DNA of 64,000 nucleotides, taken from NCBI GenBank assembly GCA_963971425.1, contig OZ020517.1, forward strand, positions 14,448,501 to 14,512,500. Reading direction: 5' to 3'. Shown one piece after another: positions 33,215 to 45,109 of the stretch. Origin of the DNA: Bryoerythrophyllum caledonicum. Lineage: Eukaryota; Streptophyta; Bryopsida; Pottiales; Pottiaceae. Every line of letters begins with the position of its first letter. Positions within the stretch are counted from its first letter, which is position 1. Below the pieces are notes generated by a model. It made no database searches, was not told the DNA's origin, and saw only the letters and a list, made by a program, of their open reading frames with translations. Made by a program: the position numbers and the translations under genes.

Positions 33215-34824
33215 ATGTTGGACCTTGAGCAGAGGCAAGGCGAAGCCGTGCGCGGTTCACACTCGCACCTGGCGGGGCTGAAGCGCCTCTCAGCGCGCGC
33301 AAGCGCAGGTCCGTCCACTCCCCCCGGCACGCGCCGCGTCTTCTTCTCCTTCTCGGCGTACGCGCGCAGCGTGATCGACCACCTCAAACGATGCGACGTC
33401 CCGATTGCGGAAGGCCTCACAGACGAGGAGTTCTCAAAGATCGAAGCAACCTACGGCTTCACCTTCCCTCCAGATTTGAAAGGCATCCTCCAGGAAGGCG
33501 TCCCGGTGGGCTCCGGGTTCCCAAACTGGCGCTCCTCCAACGTGCAGCACCTCAAGATGCGCCTCAATCTGCCCGTCCTGGGGCTGCTCCATGAGGTCGC
33601 CAACTCCACCTTCTGGTGGAAACCCTGGGGGCCGCGGCCGGTGGACCTCGAGGTCGCGATTCGCACCGCGCGCGCCGCGCTCCGCAAGTTCCCACTCCTG
33701 ATCCCCATGTACGGCCACTGCTACATCGCTTCCTCTCCAAACCTCGCGGGGAACCCCGTCTTCTTCGTCTACCAGAAGGACGTGGTCTACTGCGGGTACG
33801 ACGTCGCCGATTTCTTCGAGCGCGACGCATTTCGTGCGCACGAGTGCGACCCTGACGACTGGCAGGAGCAGCAGCAGTGCCGCAGCGCGCGCAGCAGCAG
33901 CGTGAGCGGAAGCGACCAGAAACGCGACCTTCTTGATGTCGATTCCACGCATCGCTGCTCGAGTTCCTCAGAAGCGTCCGGGAGCTGCAGCTCCGAGAGC
34001 CAGCAGAGTGAGACGTGGGGGCGCAATCTGGACGTGCTTGCGAAGAATGTGGAGAGCCTGAGCACGCCTCGCAGCAGCAGAGGCAACATCTTCAGCCGGT
34101 TCGGGCGGTCCCGGTCGAAGAATATGCACCGGCAGCAGGTGGTGAAGACGACGGCTGAGGATACGGCGTCGGTTGACACGGAGTCTCCTCGATCCTCGAT
34201 TTGCCAGGATGACATCGTCCGCTATGGTCAGATTCTGGAGAAGCCGCTGCCTCCCAAAACCTTGATGAATCTCTCCATGGCGGTGCCGCCCTGGGCGGCG
34301 CGGTCTCCTCGCAGGATTGAGTTCTGGAGTGACCTCGCTGAGAAGCATCTGAAGCAGCTTGGCGGCACGGAGATCGTGCAGGAAGTTGTGGCGGCTCCCT
34401 TGAGTCCTGTGAAGGAGAATCCCTTGGAGAGAAAGGATGCGAAATCCGGCTCCAAGTGGTTGTCTGGATACCTCGAAGAGATGTCCCTGGTTCTGAGGCA
34501 GGGCGGGTGGGAGGAGGACGATATCTCGGACATGATGGATTCCAAGACGGCTCCTGACCTTTGGAACCAACAGATCGATGCTGAGGTATGTGTCATGCCG
34601 GTCAGTTTTCGCTCTCTGTGCTGCTCTGTGTTACTCATCAACATGGTCGGATTATGATCTGATTTGTTTTGAGTTTGAGCCTCATGGGAGTCTGATGTTT
34701 GCAGGCGGTGTTGGCCACCTTAGCCAAGGAAGTGGAGCTGCTCTCTTCCTCGCTGAAGAAAGCCGGGTGGAGTGTTCCAGATGTGACGGAATCCATGAAA
34801 ATGGGCTTGAGACCTGTTTGGTGA
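33215..34824 (+). CDS. SMI1/KNR4-domain protein with disordered middle
   Basis: Two exons (33215-34585, 34705-34824) give 496 residues. The frame also stays open upstream to an ATG at 33137; I chose 33215 because the upstream 26 residues are Cys-rich and unconvincing. Residues ~55-200 look like an SMI1/KNR4 (SUKH-type) domain: LTDEEFSKIEATYGFTFPPD, DLKGILQEGVPVGSGFPNW, FPLLIPMYGHCYIASSP, NPVFFVYQKDVVYCGYDVAD. The middle (~225-340) is Ser/Arg-rich and likely disordered. The C-terminus is helical and acidic, ending KMGLRPVW. Yeast Smi1/Knr4 is a cell-wall signalling scaffold and bacterial members are immunity proteins; the role here is unknown. GC-rich codon use, unlike flanks. Confidence 0.8.
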
Positions 34825-35701
34825 TGGGTGTGCAACACAGTTTTTGTTGCTTCTTCACTTGCGGGAAGGAAGACGGAGCTGCTGTACTCTGATGTGCGAG
34901 GCCAATCAGCACCTAACCAGATAAAGTGGAGCGATTTCACTCTCATCAGAGCGGCTCTACACACAACTGTTCGGAACCCGGGTGGCAGAATCGCTCGCTG
35001 GAAGGTACTACAGCCTTAGCACCACCACTCCTTGTATGATACACATCCGTGCTTCGTGCTCTTCCTCACTTTGTACACTTCTACGCGTCATTAGCAGCAA
35101 CATCCCCTCCACTCAGCTCACATCGTGTAAAGAAATTGGTTAATTTAGTTTTCGATCCTGGGTATTCTTGAAGTACCCGGCGAGTCTTGCGTAGAGATTG
35201 GTTGTGCCCACTTCCTCTCCATGTACAGCGAAGTCGGCACTTGCCTTGTCATTGATTTTTGGTAACCACTTGAAAGTGATGGCGCAGCGATAGAGTGAAG
35301 TGGTCACTTTCAAGCTGGATCTCCCTTCCGTTGTCCTTTCATTCTTTGCATTGTACCAAGTCCCAGTCTTTCTTACTTTGGGGAACAAGGTCCAAGAATG
35401 CCATTAGTGCTATAAACTACATTTCCCTTCGTACCATAAACTATTCTACCTGTCATTACCAGTCCATTACCAAGTTTCATGTCAGTCTTTCTTTGTCGCA
35501 AGTCCCAATTACATCGTTGCACAAATGTAACCTCCGTAGATAAAATTGAGAAATGTACATATGCAGTCCAACATCCAATGTTGTGGAAAATCCCTTGTTC
35601 TCATAATTATCCATCTCGTAATGACTCTGGCTGAATTTCTAGACTGAAAACAAATATAGAGTGTCTCTAGAAAGTGTCCATCTCCTCTTGAACTTGTGCA
35701 A
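34825..35701. other. Convergent 3' flank, no gene
   Basis: This lies between the 3' ends of the SMI1-type gene (plus) and the plastid-type gene (minus). It probably holds both 3' untranslated regions. I recognise no further feature. Confidence 0.4.
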
Positions 35702-37329
35702 CTAGAGGGTGATATACTTGACAACCGCACCGCGAATCTTGCTCATGAACAAGGCAGCTTGCTCCTGCGACCACAACAAGCGTTAGGGGTAATTTCAGGT
35801 TAAGAACCTTTAAACCCTAAACCCTGACCATATCATTTACCTCATTAGCTTGTGTGGCGGAAACAATGTTCTCATCTAAGAGCGCCAGAAGTGGCCGGTC
35901 CAATTGATTCTCGCCTGCCATCTCCAACAACTGAAACCCAAAAAAGAATCCCTTCAGAAAAAGTGGGGAGGAAACAAAAAAAAGAAAAAAAAAAGGGGAG
36001 TCAACATTTAGACACTCCCATGCGAAAAAACAGCACTCACAGTGGCTTTCTTGTCCTTCGCAACCAGGATTCGTTGCAACCTTTCCTTGGCTTCCACAAG
36101 ATCACTAGTCAGTGCATCATACGCTTCTGCAACAACAACAACAACAAAAGTTGTTGTAAAACTAGAGACGAGAGAGATATTTGTGAAGTTGTTGTATTGA
36201 TCTATTCAGAGATTGTGAGAAGAATACCGACGCCTTCTCGCAGGACCTTTTCCAGAACCTCGAGCTCTCCTATTCTGTCTTGCACTTCCTGCACGCACAT
36301 TACAGCTCATAATGAGTGCCTTGGTGAAGTCAAGTAAAGTGAGGGGTGAGGAGTGGTGGTGTGTAATTACCACTGTTTGGTTCACAGCAAATCTGAGGCT
36401 GCCGACCTCAGCCCTGATGAAAGAGAGAAAGTCCTCCGTCAACCTGCGCAGAGGAGTATCGTTAGAGGGTGACTCGCTGAGGAGAAGGGTTTAGTGGAAG
36501 TTTAGAAGAGCTACCGAGGGCGGCAACGGGCAACTTCGAACTCCATCTCGGAGCCTTGGGTGGAGAGGAGAAACTCCAGCAGATCCTTGTGCGAGTCCGG
36601 CACCACGCGCGCCTGCGGAAAGAGGGGTGGTGAGGAACAAAATGTGGTGAGGAAATGCAAGAGCGAGAGAGGACTCATCATACCTCGCGCGCCTGTCTTT
36701 GAGCCTCCTTCTCGGCCTGCATCTCGCGCTCCACCTTCTCCTTGTACTCCACGTCCTCCGCGATCTTCTTCTCGTAGCTCCGCCGCGTGATGTGGTGCGG
36801 CACGGGCGCCGGCAAAATGCCCTCCGGGTCCTGGAACAGACAACGAACAACAGAAATCCACACGGACCCGAAACCCACTAGAGTCGTCAGAGAAAAAACA
36901 CGAGGCGAAGAAGCTACCGAAAACAACTCGCATCCAATTCTGTGGCGAGAATTTCACGGCACATGATCTCAGTTTCGAGGCGAGGATTCTAACGCGCACC
37001 CTTAGTTTCGTGGTGAGGCAGATAAGCAGGTTCCCTCGAGGTCATAGACGAAAGTCATATGAGCTCGCCCTAATTTTCACTCGTTCCGCTTCAGAGACTA
37101 GCTACAGACGAGAATTTCTTGGCGAGAGGAGGGAGAAGGTTACCCATCCGATGTTGGTGATTTGCGTGAGGCCGCGCTGCGGCGCGTGCCATGGCGCCAC
37201 TGGCTTCACGCGCAGGTTGGTCCGGGCCGATGGAGGAGGAGGCGGTGTGCCGGGACGATGCGTGACGATGCTGGACGACGTGCGCGACATCGAGCAGCAG
37301 GTGCTCGTCATCTCCATCGCCGCTATCAT
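35702..37329 (-). CDS. Conserved plastid-type coiled-coil protein
   Basis: Eight exons splice in phase into 267 residues: 37329-37144, 36830-36684, 36612-36515, 36443-36371, 36288-36228, 36126-36041, 35930-35841, 35764-35702. The N-terminus (MIAAMEMTSTCCSMSRTSSS...) is Ser/Thr-rich like a chloroplast transit peptide. Then follow LTQITNIGWDPEGILP, a charged helix (YEKKIAEDVEYKEKVERE), VVPDSHKDLLEFLLST, MEFEVARCRPRL, a helical coiled-coil stretch (EVQDRIGELEVLEKVL) and KDKKATLLEMAGENQLDRPL. From memory this resembles land-plant proteins of the At4g37920 type, which are poorly characterised. It shares a 331-bp divergent promoter region with the DUF2499 gene. A start at an in-frame upstream ATG (37377) is possible. 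Confidence 0.8.
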
Positions 37330-37660
37330 CCTGTGAAATTCGGCGAACAACCTGAGTGTCCTACTCCAACAATCCACACTCCAAGCTCAACACTCGCAAC
37401 ACTCGCAACGCTCTCGAGGTGAGGAGTTGGAGGGAACGAGTGGATAAGGCTCACATGTACACAGTCTGAGGAGTCTTCTGGTCACAAACCGCGGAAAATC
37501 TAGATATTATCCGGCTTCTGCCACCGAAATCTACAACCAGGTTGAAGACTCTCGAGGTTTTCTTTTCTCCAGGCCACATTTTCCAGTCGCGAAATTCGAG
37601 TCGATGAAAGCCAGAGCAGAATTGTAGTGGAACGATTTGGGTTTCTGAGCTGGTGCAGCG
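37330..37660. promoter_or_regulatory. Divergent intergenic region between two plastid-type genes
   Basis: Start codons at 37329 (minus) and 37661 (plus) lie only 331 bp apart, so both genes must be driven from this interval. I see no clear TATA box. Both products have plastid-like N-termini, which makes shared regulation plausible but unproven. Confidence 0.5.
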
Positions 37661-39320
37661 ATGGCGACTCTGCCGGGTTCTCTTCTTCGCACCGAGACCT
37701 CGACGTCTCTCTTGAGGAGATCGATTGTTCGGCAAAGCGCTCGCCAGTGCCCAGTTTCGCTGCCATGCCGGGCGTCGCAATCGGGTCCGCAAGCTGAATT
37801 GGACACGGTAGGGCGTAGTGTGCTTGGGTTAGGCGCAGTTGCCGCGGGGGCGATGGTGGTGTTCCCGCACCACGGCCACGCAGCAGAAATCGCAGCCGCG
37901 TCGGATGCGTGGTCGGCGCTGGTGGCGTCGGAGCCCAAGAACGCGCTCTCGCTGCCCACCTGGGTGATCCATGTCGCCAGCGTCGCCGAATGGTGCGCTC
38001 TCTCCCCCTCAAATCCTCGTGTGAGCTCGATGGAGGTTTGTTTTTTTTTGTATTTGGGGTGCGGGTGATCTGATGGGGTGAGAGTGGGGAGCGAGCAGCA
38101 GTCGCGTGCCCTTGCCGTGCAGGATGTTAGAGAGTGTGTTGGGGGGGTCTGGTGAGGTAGAGAGCTCGTTTCTTCGTGAGACGGAGCTCGCAAACGCGCT
38201 CTCTCTCCCCACTTGGTTCATCCATGTCGCCAGCGTTGTCGAATGGTGAGGAAACATGCCCCTTCCCATGCCCTCCTCCAAAACCTCGTTGGATTCTTAC
38301 AGCATTCGTTTTGTAGAGGATTGTCTCTGCAGCATCTCCTTCGTAGAGGAAATCCGCTACTCGTGGAACAGCTTTCCTGGTGACTATACTACTCTTTCCT
38401 CGCTTCAAAGAACTTCGTGGTCTGTAAATGAAACGCCATCGCCGTCGCCGTCATCCTGATGAATATTTACCCTCCTTTGAAAGCTGACTGCAACAAATGA
38501 CACCATTAGCGTGAATTCTTTGCTTCTCTTTGCGTTTCTCATCTTGTTGTTTGATGGGACGTGATGTGCAGGATGACGGCGATGGCGCTGGTGTGGCGCT
38601 ACGGTGACACTCCCGGCAACTCGACATGGAAGGGTCTTTCATGGGGAATGGTAGGTGTAGGGTTCCTCCACGTCTGTGATGTTCATGTGTCCAACTCTTG
38701 TTGAAGGTTGGGCGGTTTGCAGTTTGATACATTCCACTCATTTGCAAGCTCTGTAGTGAGGCTCATCTGTCCAGTGCAACAGGTTTGGTAGGTAAGGTGC
38801 AGGGTTCAAGATGTTGGTCACCACTGTGCTGTCCTCTTAGGGTTTTAGGGTTCAAGGTTTAGGGTCTAGGACGAGCTGAAAACCTTATCCTGAATGCAAT
38901 GTGCTGTATTCTACTCCGTTCGCTTTCCACATTCAGGTTTGGTTGCTGGCAGTCACCTTGATAAGGTCCAGGGTTCAAGGTTTCGTCATTATCGTGCTGC
39001 CCTCTTAGGGTTTAGGGTTTCGGAATACCTGAAAACCTTATCTTAAATGCGACGTGGTGTTTACTACTCCGTTCGCTGTCCACACTGAGGTTTGGTTGCT
39101 GGCATTTCATTAGGGTTTTGAAGGTTTTGTCTGTGTTGAGGAGTTTCTTGTCGTCACACTTGATGATCGCTTGCCAATCACTTTCATTTTGCGATTTTGG
39201 CAGGTTCCTTTGTTAGGAGGAGCGATGTGCGCATGCACTTGGCACTTCTTCTACAACGCACAGTCTCTCGAGGTACAATTTCCATCTCCACTGTTGTCGC
39301 ACATGGACACTGCTCCTGCT

Positions 39321-39370
<50 letters not shown>

Positions 39371-39513
39371 GCCAAGTGCTTGGTGTTGTTTCATTCACGC
39401 AGATCTTGGTGGTGCTTCAAGCGGCGCTCACTGTGATCGGCAACATCACCATGTGGATTGCTGCATTTAGAATCTACCAGGCTGCGTCTCAGAAGCAATC
39501 CAAGTCCTCATAG
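37661..39513 (+). CDS. Ycf49-like (DUF2499) plastid membrane protein
   Basis: Four exons (37661-37992, 38572-38650, 39204-39272, 39403-39513) give 196 residues. The first ~75 residues are a Ser/Arg-rich transit-like region followed by a hydrophobic stretch (VLGLGAVAAGAMVVF) that could act in thylakoid targeting. The conserved part reads NALSLPTWVIHVASVAEW, MTAMALVWRYGDTPGN, LSWGMVPLLGGAMCACTWHF, FYNAQSLE and GNITMWIAAFRIYQAAS, with about three membrane spans. This is the cyanobacterial/algal Ycf49 family of unknown function. A second, in-phase copy of the first conserved block lies within intron 1 at 38123-38245; including it would give 237 residues. Confidence 0.88.
38123..38245 (+). other. 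Candidate cassette or duplicated exon in the Ycf49-like gene
   Basis: The 123-nt segment has a 3' splice site (GCCGTGCAG before it) and a GT donor after it. It begins and ends in the same phase as the exon 1/exon 2 junction, and it encodes 41 open codons including NALSLPTWFIHVASVVEW, a near copy of the end of exon 1 (TWVIHVASVAEW). Nucleotide similarity extends over about 75 bases. Its Phe-Ile-His form looks closer to the family consensus than exon 1. Confidence 0.65.
39322..39368 (+). repeat. (CT)n microsatellite in intron 3
   Basis: About 23 uninterrupted CT units lie 34 bases upstream of the exon 4 acceptor at 39402, so they may serve as an extended polypyrimidine tract of the Ycf49-like gene. 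Confidence 0.95.
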
Positions 39514-40254
39514 TGAGTAGAAATAGTGCTTAGAAAGGTGCACTTTGGGCTCCGTGTATTATACAAATTCATTGTATCACTCCCATATTGTGTTTGTTGG
39601 CAGAAAAGCCCGAGCCATCCACAATTCTTCCGTCCTGGTCACTGACACATAAGATCATAAAGTAGAGGTCACCTCCTCTCACTTTCACCAATAAGTCATT
39701 TCTCACCATCCAATGACTAGCCTCAAGAAAAGAAAAGGATTTTTTTTGGAGATAGACAAGTGATGGATAAAGACCATGCAAAAACAAGAGGAGCACAAGT
39801 GAGTGATAAATTACGGGCCCCACCTCACAAAGGGGAAAGTACCCTAGCCCCCTCCAAAAAGTGATTAAAAACACTAGCTCTTTTGTGATCCAAAATATAT
39901 CCACACAAAAATATAGACAAACGATGAAAACAAAAAGGAGTACAATCCCCCAACGATAAAAATAATAAAATTTCCATAACCTATTTACTAATAAAAGTTG
40001 GGGGGGCCCACCGGGATTGATAGCTATCCGTTTGCGAGAACGACGTCCTCCGCAGGCGCTGCGCAGTGGATCCTGCGTCACTCACTCCGCGCGCGCCCGA
40101 ATCCTCACCGGCGATTACTCATTCCACTTCGCTTGGTCCACGGGACGCGAAGCTCAGCATATCACGGGGTCGCGCGGTCCGCATTGTTGTCCAGGCGCAG
40201 TTTTCTTCCTCGGGGGCGTTGTGATTTTGTTGGGTTCGGGGGAGCGAATTTGAG
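39514..40254. other. Spacer and promoter region of the T-protein gene
   Basis: AT-rich to ~39990, then abruptly GC-rich up to the T-protein start. A 170-codon minus-strand open frame (39569-40081) has no motif I recognise and is probably chance. Confidence 0.45.
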
Positions 40255-42276
40255 ATGAGGAGGGCGGTGTCGCAGCTCGGGGATGCGGTCCGTCGGGGCT
40301 TGGTTGCCAATGCGGTGCGGCAGACGCCGTCGCGCGCCTTCGCGGCGGACGCGGGCGAGCTGAAGAAGACGATGCTGTATGACTACCATGTGGAGCACGG
40401 CGGCAAGATGGTGCCGTTCGCCGGGTGGTCCATGCCCATCCAGTACAAGGACAGCATCATGGACTCCACCACCAACTGCCGCTCGCACGGCAGCCTCTTC
40501 GACGTCTCGCACATGTGCGGGTTGAGCCTCAAGGGGCCCGACGCGATCGACTTCCTCGAGACCTTGGTCGTTGCCGACATCAAGGGGCTCAAGCCCGGCA
40601 CCGGCACGTTGTCCGTGTTCACGAACGAGAGCGGCGGCGTCATCGACGACACGGTCATCACCAAGGTGTGTGATGAGCTCAACCTTTCGTTCCGTTTTTG
40701 CGCATTGCTGGTCTGCTAGGGTTCGGAGGATGAGCTGAGGATTTGAGACGTTTGAGTGGTGTGGAATTGAGATTTTGAGTGGACAGAATTTCGAATGTTG
40801 TGGTTTCGGATGTGGAATTGAGGATTTCAGAGCTGTTTTGAAGTTCTCGTTGTGGAATTGAGGAGTTGAGACGCTCTTTAGACGACTGAGCTTGAAGTTT
40901 CTGTGGTTTTGAATGTGTAATGAAGCATTTGAGAGGCTTCTGAGTGGACAGGGTCTGGGATTGCGGATTTCGGAGGCTTGTGAGACGACAAAGTTTGAAG
41001 TGATGTGCTTTTGGATGTGGAATTGAGGACTTTTACCTCCTCGAACTGATTTGTGGTTTTGGACTGAGTTTGCAGGTGACAGATGACCACATCTACTTGG
41101 TGGTGAACGCTGGGTGCCGTGACAAGGATCTGGCGCACCTGGGCAAGCACTTGAAGCCGTTCCAGGACGCCGGGAAGGCCGTGGGGTGGCACATCCACGA
41201 CGAGCGCTCGCTGCTGGCGCTCCAGGGCCCGCTGGCCGCTGAGGTGCTGCAGGCGCTCACCAAGGAGGATCTCAGCAAGATCTACTTCAGCGACTTCAAG
41301 ATCATCGACATCAACGGCTCTGAGTGTTTCCTCACCCGCACAGGGTACGTCGAACTCTCACAATTCCTCTTGTTTGCTTCCATTCTTCTTGCTTTCAGAC
41401 CTCTGTGAAGGTTGATTACGCTTTCTTCTCTGGACGATCTGACGTCTCTCGTTATGGATGTGACAATGTGGAGCTAGAGTTGGCCTTAGATTTCCAGTGT
41501 TCGATGCATGATTTGGTCGTTTCCACAATGTGAGTTTGGCTTGATAACTCTCCTCCGATTGAACTTGTCCCTGGTGCAAGCTGTGTGGATTGTCCGACGT
41601 AGTGAGAGCTTGATGGTAAGCTCTGAGAGATTGATGCAAGCTGTGTAGATTGGCCGAGATTGAGTGGTTGGTGAGAGACTGATGTTGTCGTTGGGACGGG
41701 GATCTGTGCAGCTACACGGGCGAGGACGGATTCGAGATTTCCGTCCCGGACGAAGCGTGCCTGGACTTGGCGAAGGCGATCATGTCGGGGGGCAAGGGCG
41801 GGGTCAGGATGACGGGCCTGGGCGCGCGCGACAGCCTGCGCCTGGAGGCCGGGCTGTGCCTGTACGGCAACGACCTGGAGCAGGACATCTCGCCCATCGA
41901 GGCCGGGCTCGCCTGGACGGTGGGCAAGCGGCGGCGCGCGGAGGCCAACTTCCTGGGCGCGGAGACCATCCTGCGCCAGCTCAAGGACGGCGTGTCGCGC
42001 CGCCGCGTGGGCTTCGTGTCCACCGGCGCGCCGGCGCGCGCCCACAGCGACATCCTCGACCTGGACGGCAAGAAGATCGGCGAGATCACCAGCGGCGGAT
42101 TCAGCCCCTGCCTGAAGAAGAACATCTCCATGGGGTACGTCGCGACCGGCCACCACAAGAACAACACCAAGGTCAAGGTCACGGTCCGCGCCAAGGCCTA
42201 CGACGCCACCGTCACCAAGATGCCCTTCGTCCCGGCCAAGTACTACAAGCCGCCGCAAGAACCCGTCGCCAGCTGA
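40255..42276 (+). CDS. GLDT: Aminomethyltransferase, T protein of the glycine cleavage system
   Basis: Three exons (40255-40665, 41076-41344, 41712-42276) give 414 residues, the usual length for plant T proteins. It transfers the methylene group from aminomethyl-lipoyl-H protein to tetrahydrofolate, releasing ammonia, in the mitochondrial matrix (photorespiration). Residues 1-~33 (Arg/Ala-rich, ending SRAFAADAG) are a mitochondrial presequence. Recognised motifs: [122 protein letters not shown] and [16 protein letters not shown]. Exons are very GC-rich compared with introns. No damage is seen. Confidence 0.97.
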
Positions 42277-42538
42277 TGATGCCCACAACCCCTCTCACCT
42301 CGTCCCCCAGACGCACGCCACTCCACTCCACTCCACGCCACGCTGAGCATGTGTGGCGGCTGATTCCAGCTCTCAGAGAGCGCTGTTGACTCACCGTCCA
42401 TACTCCCTGAAATGCACATAATTCTACCATGCTCAGTCACCCAGAAATAACAGTCTTTTGTAAGCAGTTCGTTTCTTCTCAGGTACTTTCTCCCGCGTCC
42501 ATGGATCTGCTGTTTTCTCTTGTTATTATGCCTTGCTT

Positions 42539-42603
42539 TTCCCTGTTTCTCTTCCCTGCTTCTCTTCCCTGTTTCTCTTCCCTGTTTCTCTTCCCTGTTT
42601 CTC
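42539..42603 (+). repeat. 13-bp tandem repeat, 5 units
   Basis: TTCCCTGTTTCTC repeats five times (one unit has GC for GT), followed by a partial ATCCCTG unit. It lies about 260 bases past the T-protein stop, perhaps in its 3' untranslated region. Confidence 0.9.
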
Positions 42604-43694
42604 ATCCCTGAGAGATGTATTTTCAGTAGCTATGGCTTCGCTGTGATTCCGGTTTGATTATGATTCGTTTCATTAGGTGTGTTGATTGTGATTTTGTGAG
42701 GAAGTCCAGTTTCCAGATGTGATTCCGAGCTCTGCTTTCTCTTGAGAAAAGTGTGCTGCTGAGGGTGGATTGCAGACGTTCATTTGGGGCCTTATCCTGG
42801 GTCCTGAGTTTATCTGGATATTCACCTTCTGCACATGAAGACCGTCCATTCATGAATGACTGGCTCCTTGCAAAGTTGTTTTGACTTATGTGTACTTGGA
42901 GGGACACCTTCTAAAATCTTTTCAAAAACCTGCTGCATATATAATTCCCAAGCTGAAAGCTATTCTAACATACTCTAATGTATAGAGTTTTAAAATTTTA
43001 AAATTTATCATCAGGGTTGTACATTTGGCAAATGTAGCAAATGATTATGGTTTTAAAAGAGATTAAATAAAGAGAATTTGAAAGACAAAGGACCTACTAG
43101 AAACAATAATTTTTTATAGATTGTAGCATTTGATATTCCGCAATGTCAATTAAACATGACTTACAATTTTGCAATCAACTAAACTCTTGTATTTAAAACA
43201 TCATGTCACTGTCACAAACGGTGAAAAAGTATCGAACTACTGAGTTTGGTGTTCACGATTAGTATATTCACTAAAATTTTACTTCTTTTTATTATTTGAA
43301 GCAATCCATGTTTTTAAATATTCCGCATTTTAGTGAAAGCCGCTTTAGCTTCAAAATTACAATATTGTAACAATGTTATTAACGACAATATTTGAGAACC
43401 TAAGTGGAACATGTCTTTGTAAATTCACCATGCACATTTGATAACCAACTATGTAACTAGTACAAAGGGTAAATACCACGTGTTTCCAATTTGTATAGTG
43501 AACTATGCCATGATTTAGTGTGCAAAACAAAATCCCACATTATTTGAGGTTATATGTATCTTATAGTGAATTTTCCCAATGGCGTGCTAAGAGAACTTTT
43601 TTGATTAAAATAAGAATGCTTGACCTCAATCTGAAAATGATCCACCATTCATAAAGATTAATACATTTTTGCCCTCAAATGAATGGTTGTTGTA
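42604..43694. other. AT-rich spacer
   Basis: No gene is supportable. The base composition drops sharply to AT-rich at about 42900 and stays low to ~47700. Confidence 0.45.
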
Positions 43695-44147
43695 CACTAG
43701 GGTGACATTCAAATTGGCGTTTTGGTGATTCCAGGGATGGTGTCTTACTATGCTGCCAACTTTGACACCCTCCTCAGGGTTGAAAATTTGTTATTTTATC
43801 ATGCAATTATGAGGACAATATCACCTTTGTGTTGAAAACATGTGCACAAAATTTCCATTCCAGAAGATTTATACAAAAAAGGTTATGCTAGATTTACCAC
43901 CATGTGATAGCTCTGAAAAGAGTTTCACAACTGCCAACTTTGTCACCCTCCCAAGGATTGAGGAATTTTTTTTTGACCATGAAATTTTTAGAGTGAAAAC
44001 ACCTTTATGTTGTTTACATGTGTGAAAAATTTCAAGGCCAAAAGATCCACACAGAAAATAATATTCTAGATCTAGTTTTGAGAAAGGAAGAGGAAGACCA
44101 TTTTACTACTTCCAACTTTGACAACCCTCCCTAGGATTAAGAATTTG

Positions 44148-45066
44148 TTATTTCAACATAAATTTTTGGCACATGGTCATCTTTATGTTTATAACATCTA
44201 AGTTTCTAGAGAATGCCTTGCCATGTTGCATAACATCTTTTAACATCCTCCAAACATTCTCGATTGAATTGAGATCAGAAGAGCTTGGAGGCCAATTGAG
44301 CTTCTTGGTTTGTCTCCATTCTTCACATATTTTGCTCCAATGGACGAGTGCAACATCTTTCATAAGCACTCCTTGTGGAACTCGACCCATGAAATGGACC
44401 AATTTTCCATGTAGACCACTTCTACAAAATCCTTAGCAGAACGTCGACTTTTAGGCAAAAAAACAAGTTCCGACTTTTGCCCTCCAACAAATGCGCCCTA
44501 AATCATGAGCGAAGTTTGTCCACTTATAAAAGTAGGAGCTATACAACATGGTGAATAGAGCTCATATATACTATTCCAAACATAAATTTGTCTTGAACTT
44601 TTTCCAATTTCCAAGGTAGATTCATCTCTCCAAATAATACGTTCCCACTCTTCTACACTCTATCCACGGTACTTCTAAGCAAAAAGTTATCGTTGAGACA
44701 TGTGACTAGGTGTCAAGTAAGGTTTTTTAATTGCAATTCAACTGAAAATGCCATGCCTATGTAAGAGCCTTCGAATAGTATGTCTATACACTTGAGTATG
44801 GCATATATTGATATCTCTGAAACTAAAGAGCAACGATGAGTTTTGGTGTAACGCAAAATACAATGAACATCTCTATTACTAAGCTTTTTAGCGTGACTTC
44901 TACCACAAGGTTTGCACTTGTAAGTTCCATCTTCTTTTGACTTTTTCACCAACCTCTGAATTGTTCTAACAGAAACTCGGATAGTGTCTGTAGTCTGAAT
45001 TTGCGTCGTGAATCCCTCATTCATACCTACAATGCAAGCACAAAATTCATCTGAAGTCGCCATCAT
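44148..45066 (-). pseudogene. Tc1-like transposase, decayed
   Basis: From 45066 the minus strand codes a helix-turn-helix region (SVRTIQRLVKKSKEDGTY, then KPCGRSHAKKLSNRD), and from 44402 a catalytic-core end, LNWPPSSSDLNSIENVWRML, the classical Tc1/mariner block around the last catalytic acidic residue. Between them frames are broken and the first catalytic Asp region could not be identified. It cannot make an active enzyme. Confidence 0.8.
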
Positions 45067-45109
45067 GTATTCTCTTTTACGATGCTAATATAATCCCAAA
45101 CTCTTATTA

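Noticed and set aside
33434..33952. Long minus-strand frames opposite the SMI1/KNR4 gene
   Set aside because: They are shadows caused by GC-rich codons of the plus-strand gene; the products are Arg/Ala-rich nonsense.
39569..40081. 170-codon minus-strand open frame with hydrophobic segments
   Set aside because: It has no recognisable motif, low-complexity codon content from AT-rich DNA, and crosses the GC-rich T-protein promoter; probably chance.
41452..42288. 278-codon minus-strand frame opposite the T protein
   Set aside because: It is a shadow of the GC-rich third exon of the aminomethyltransferase gene.
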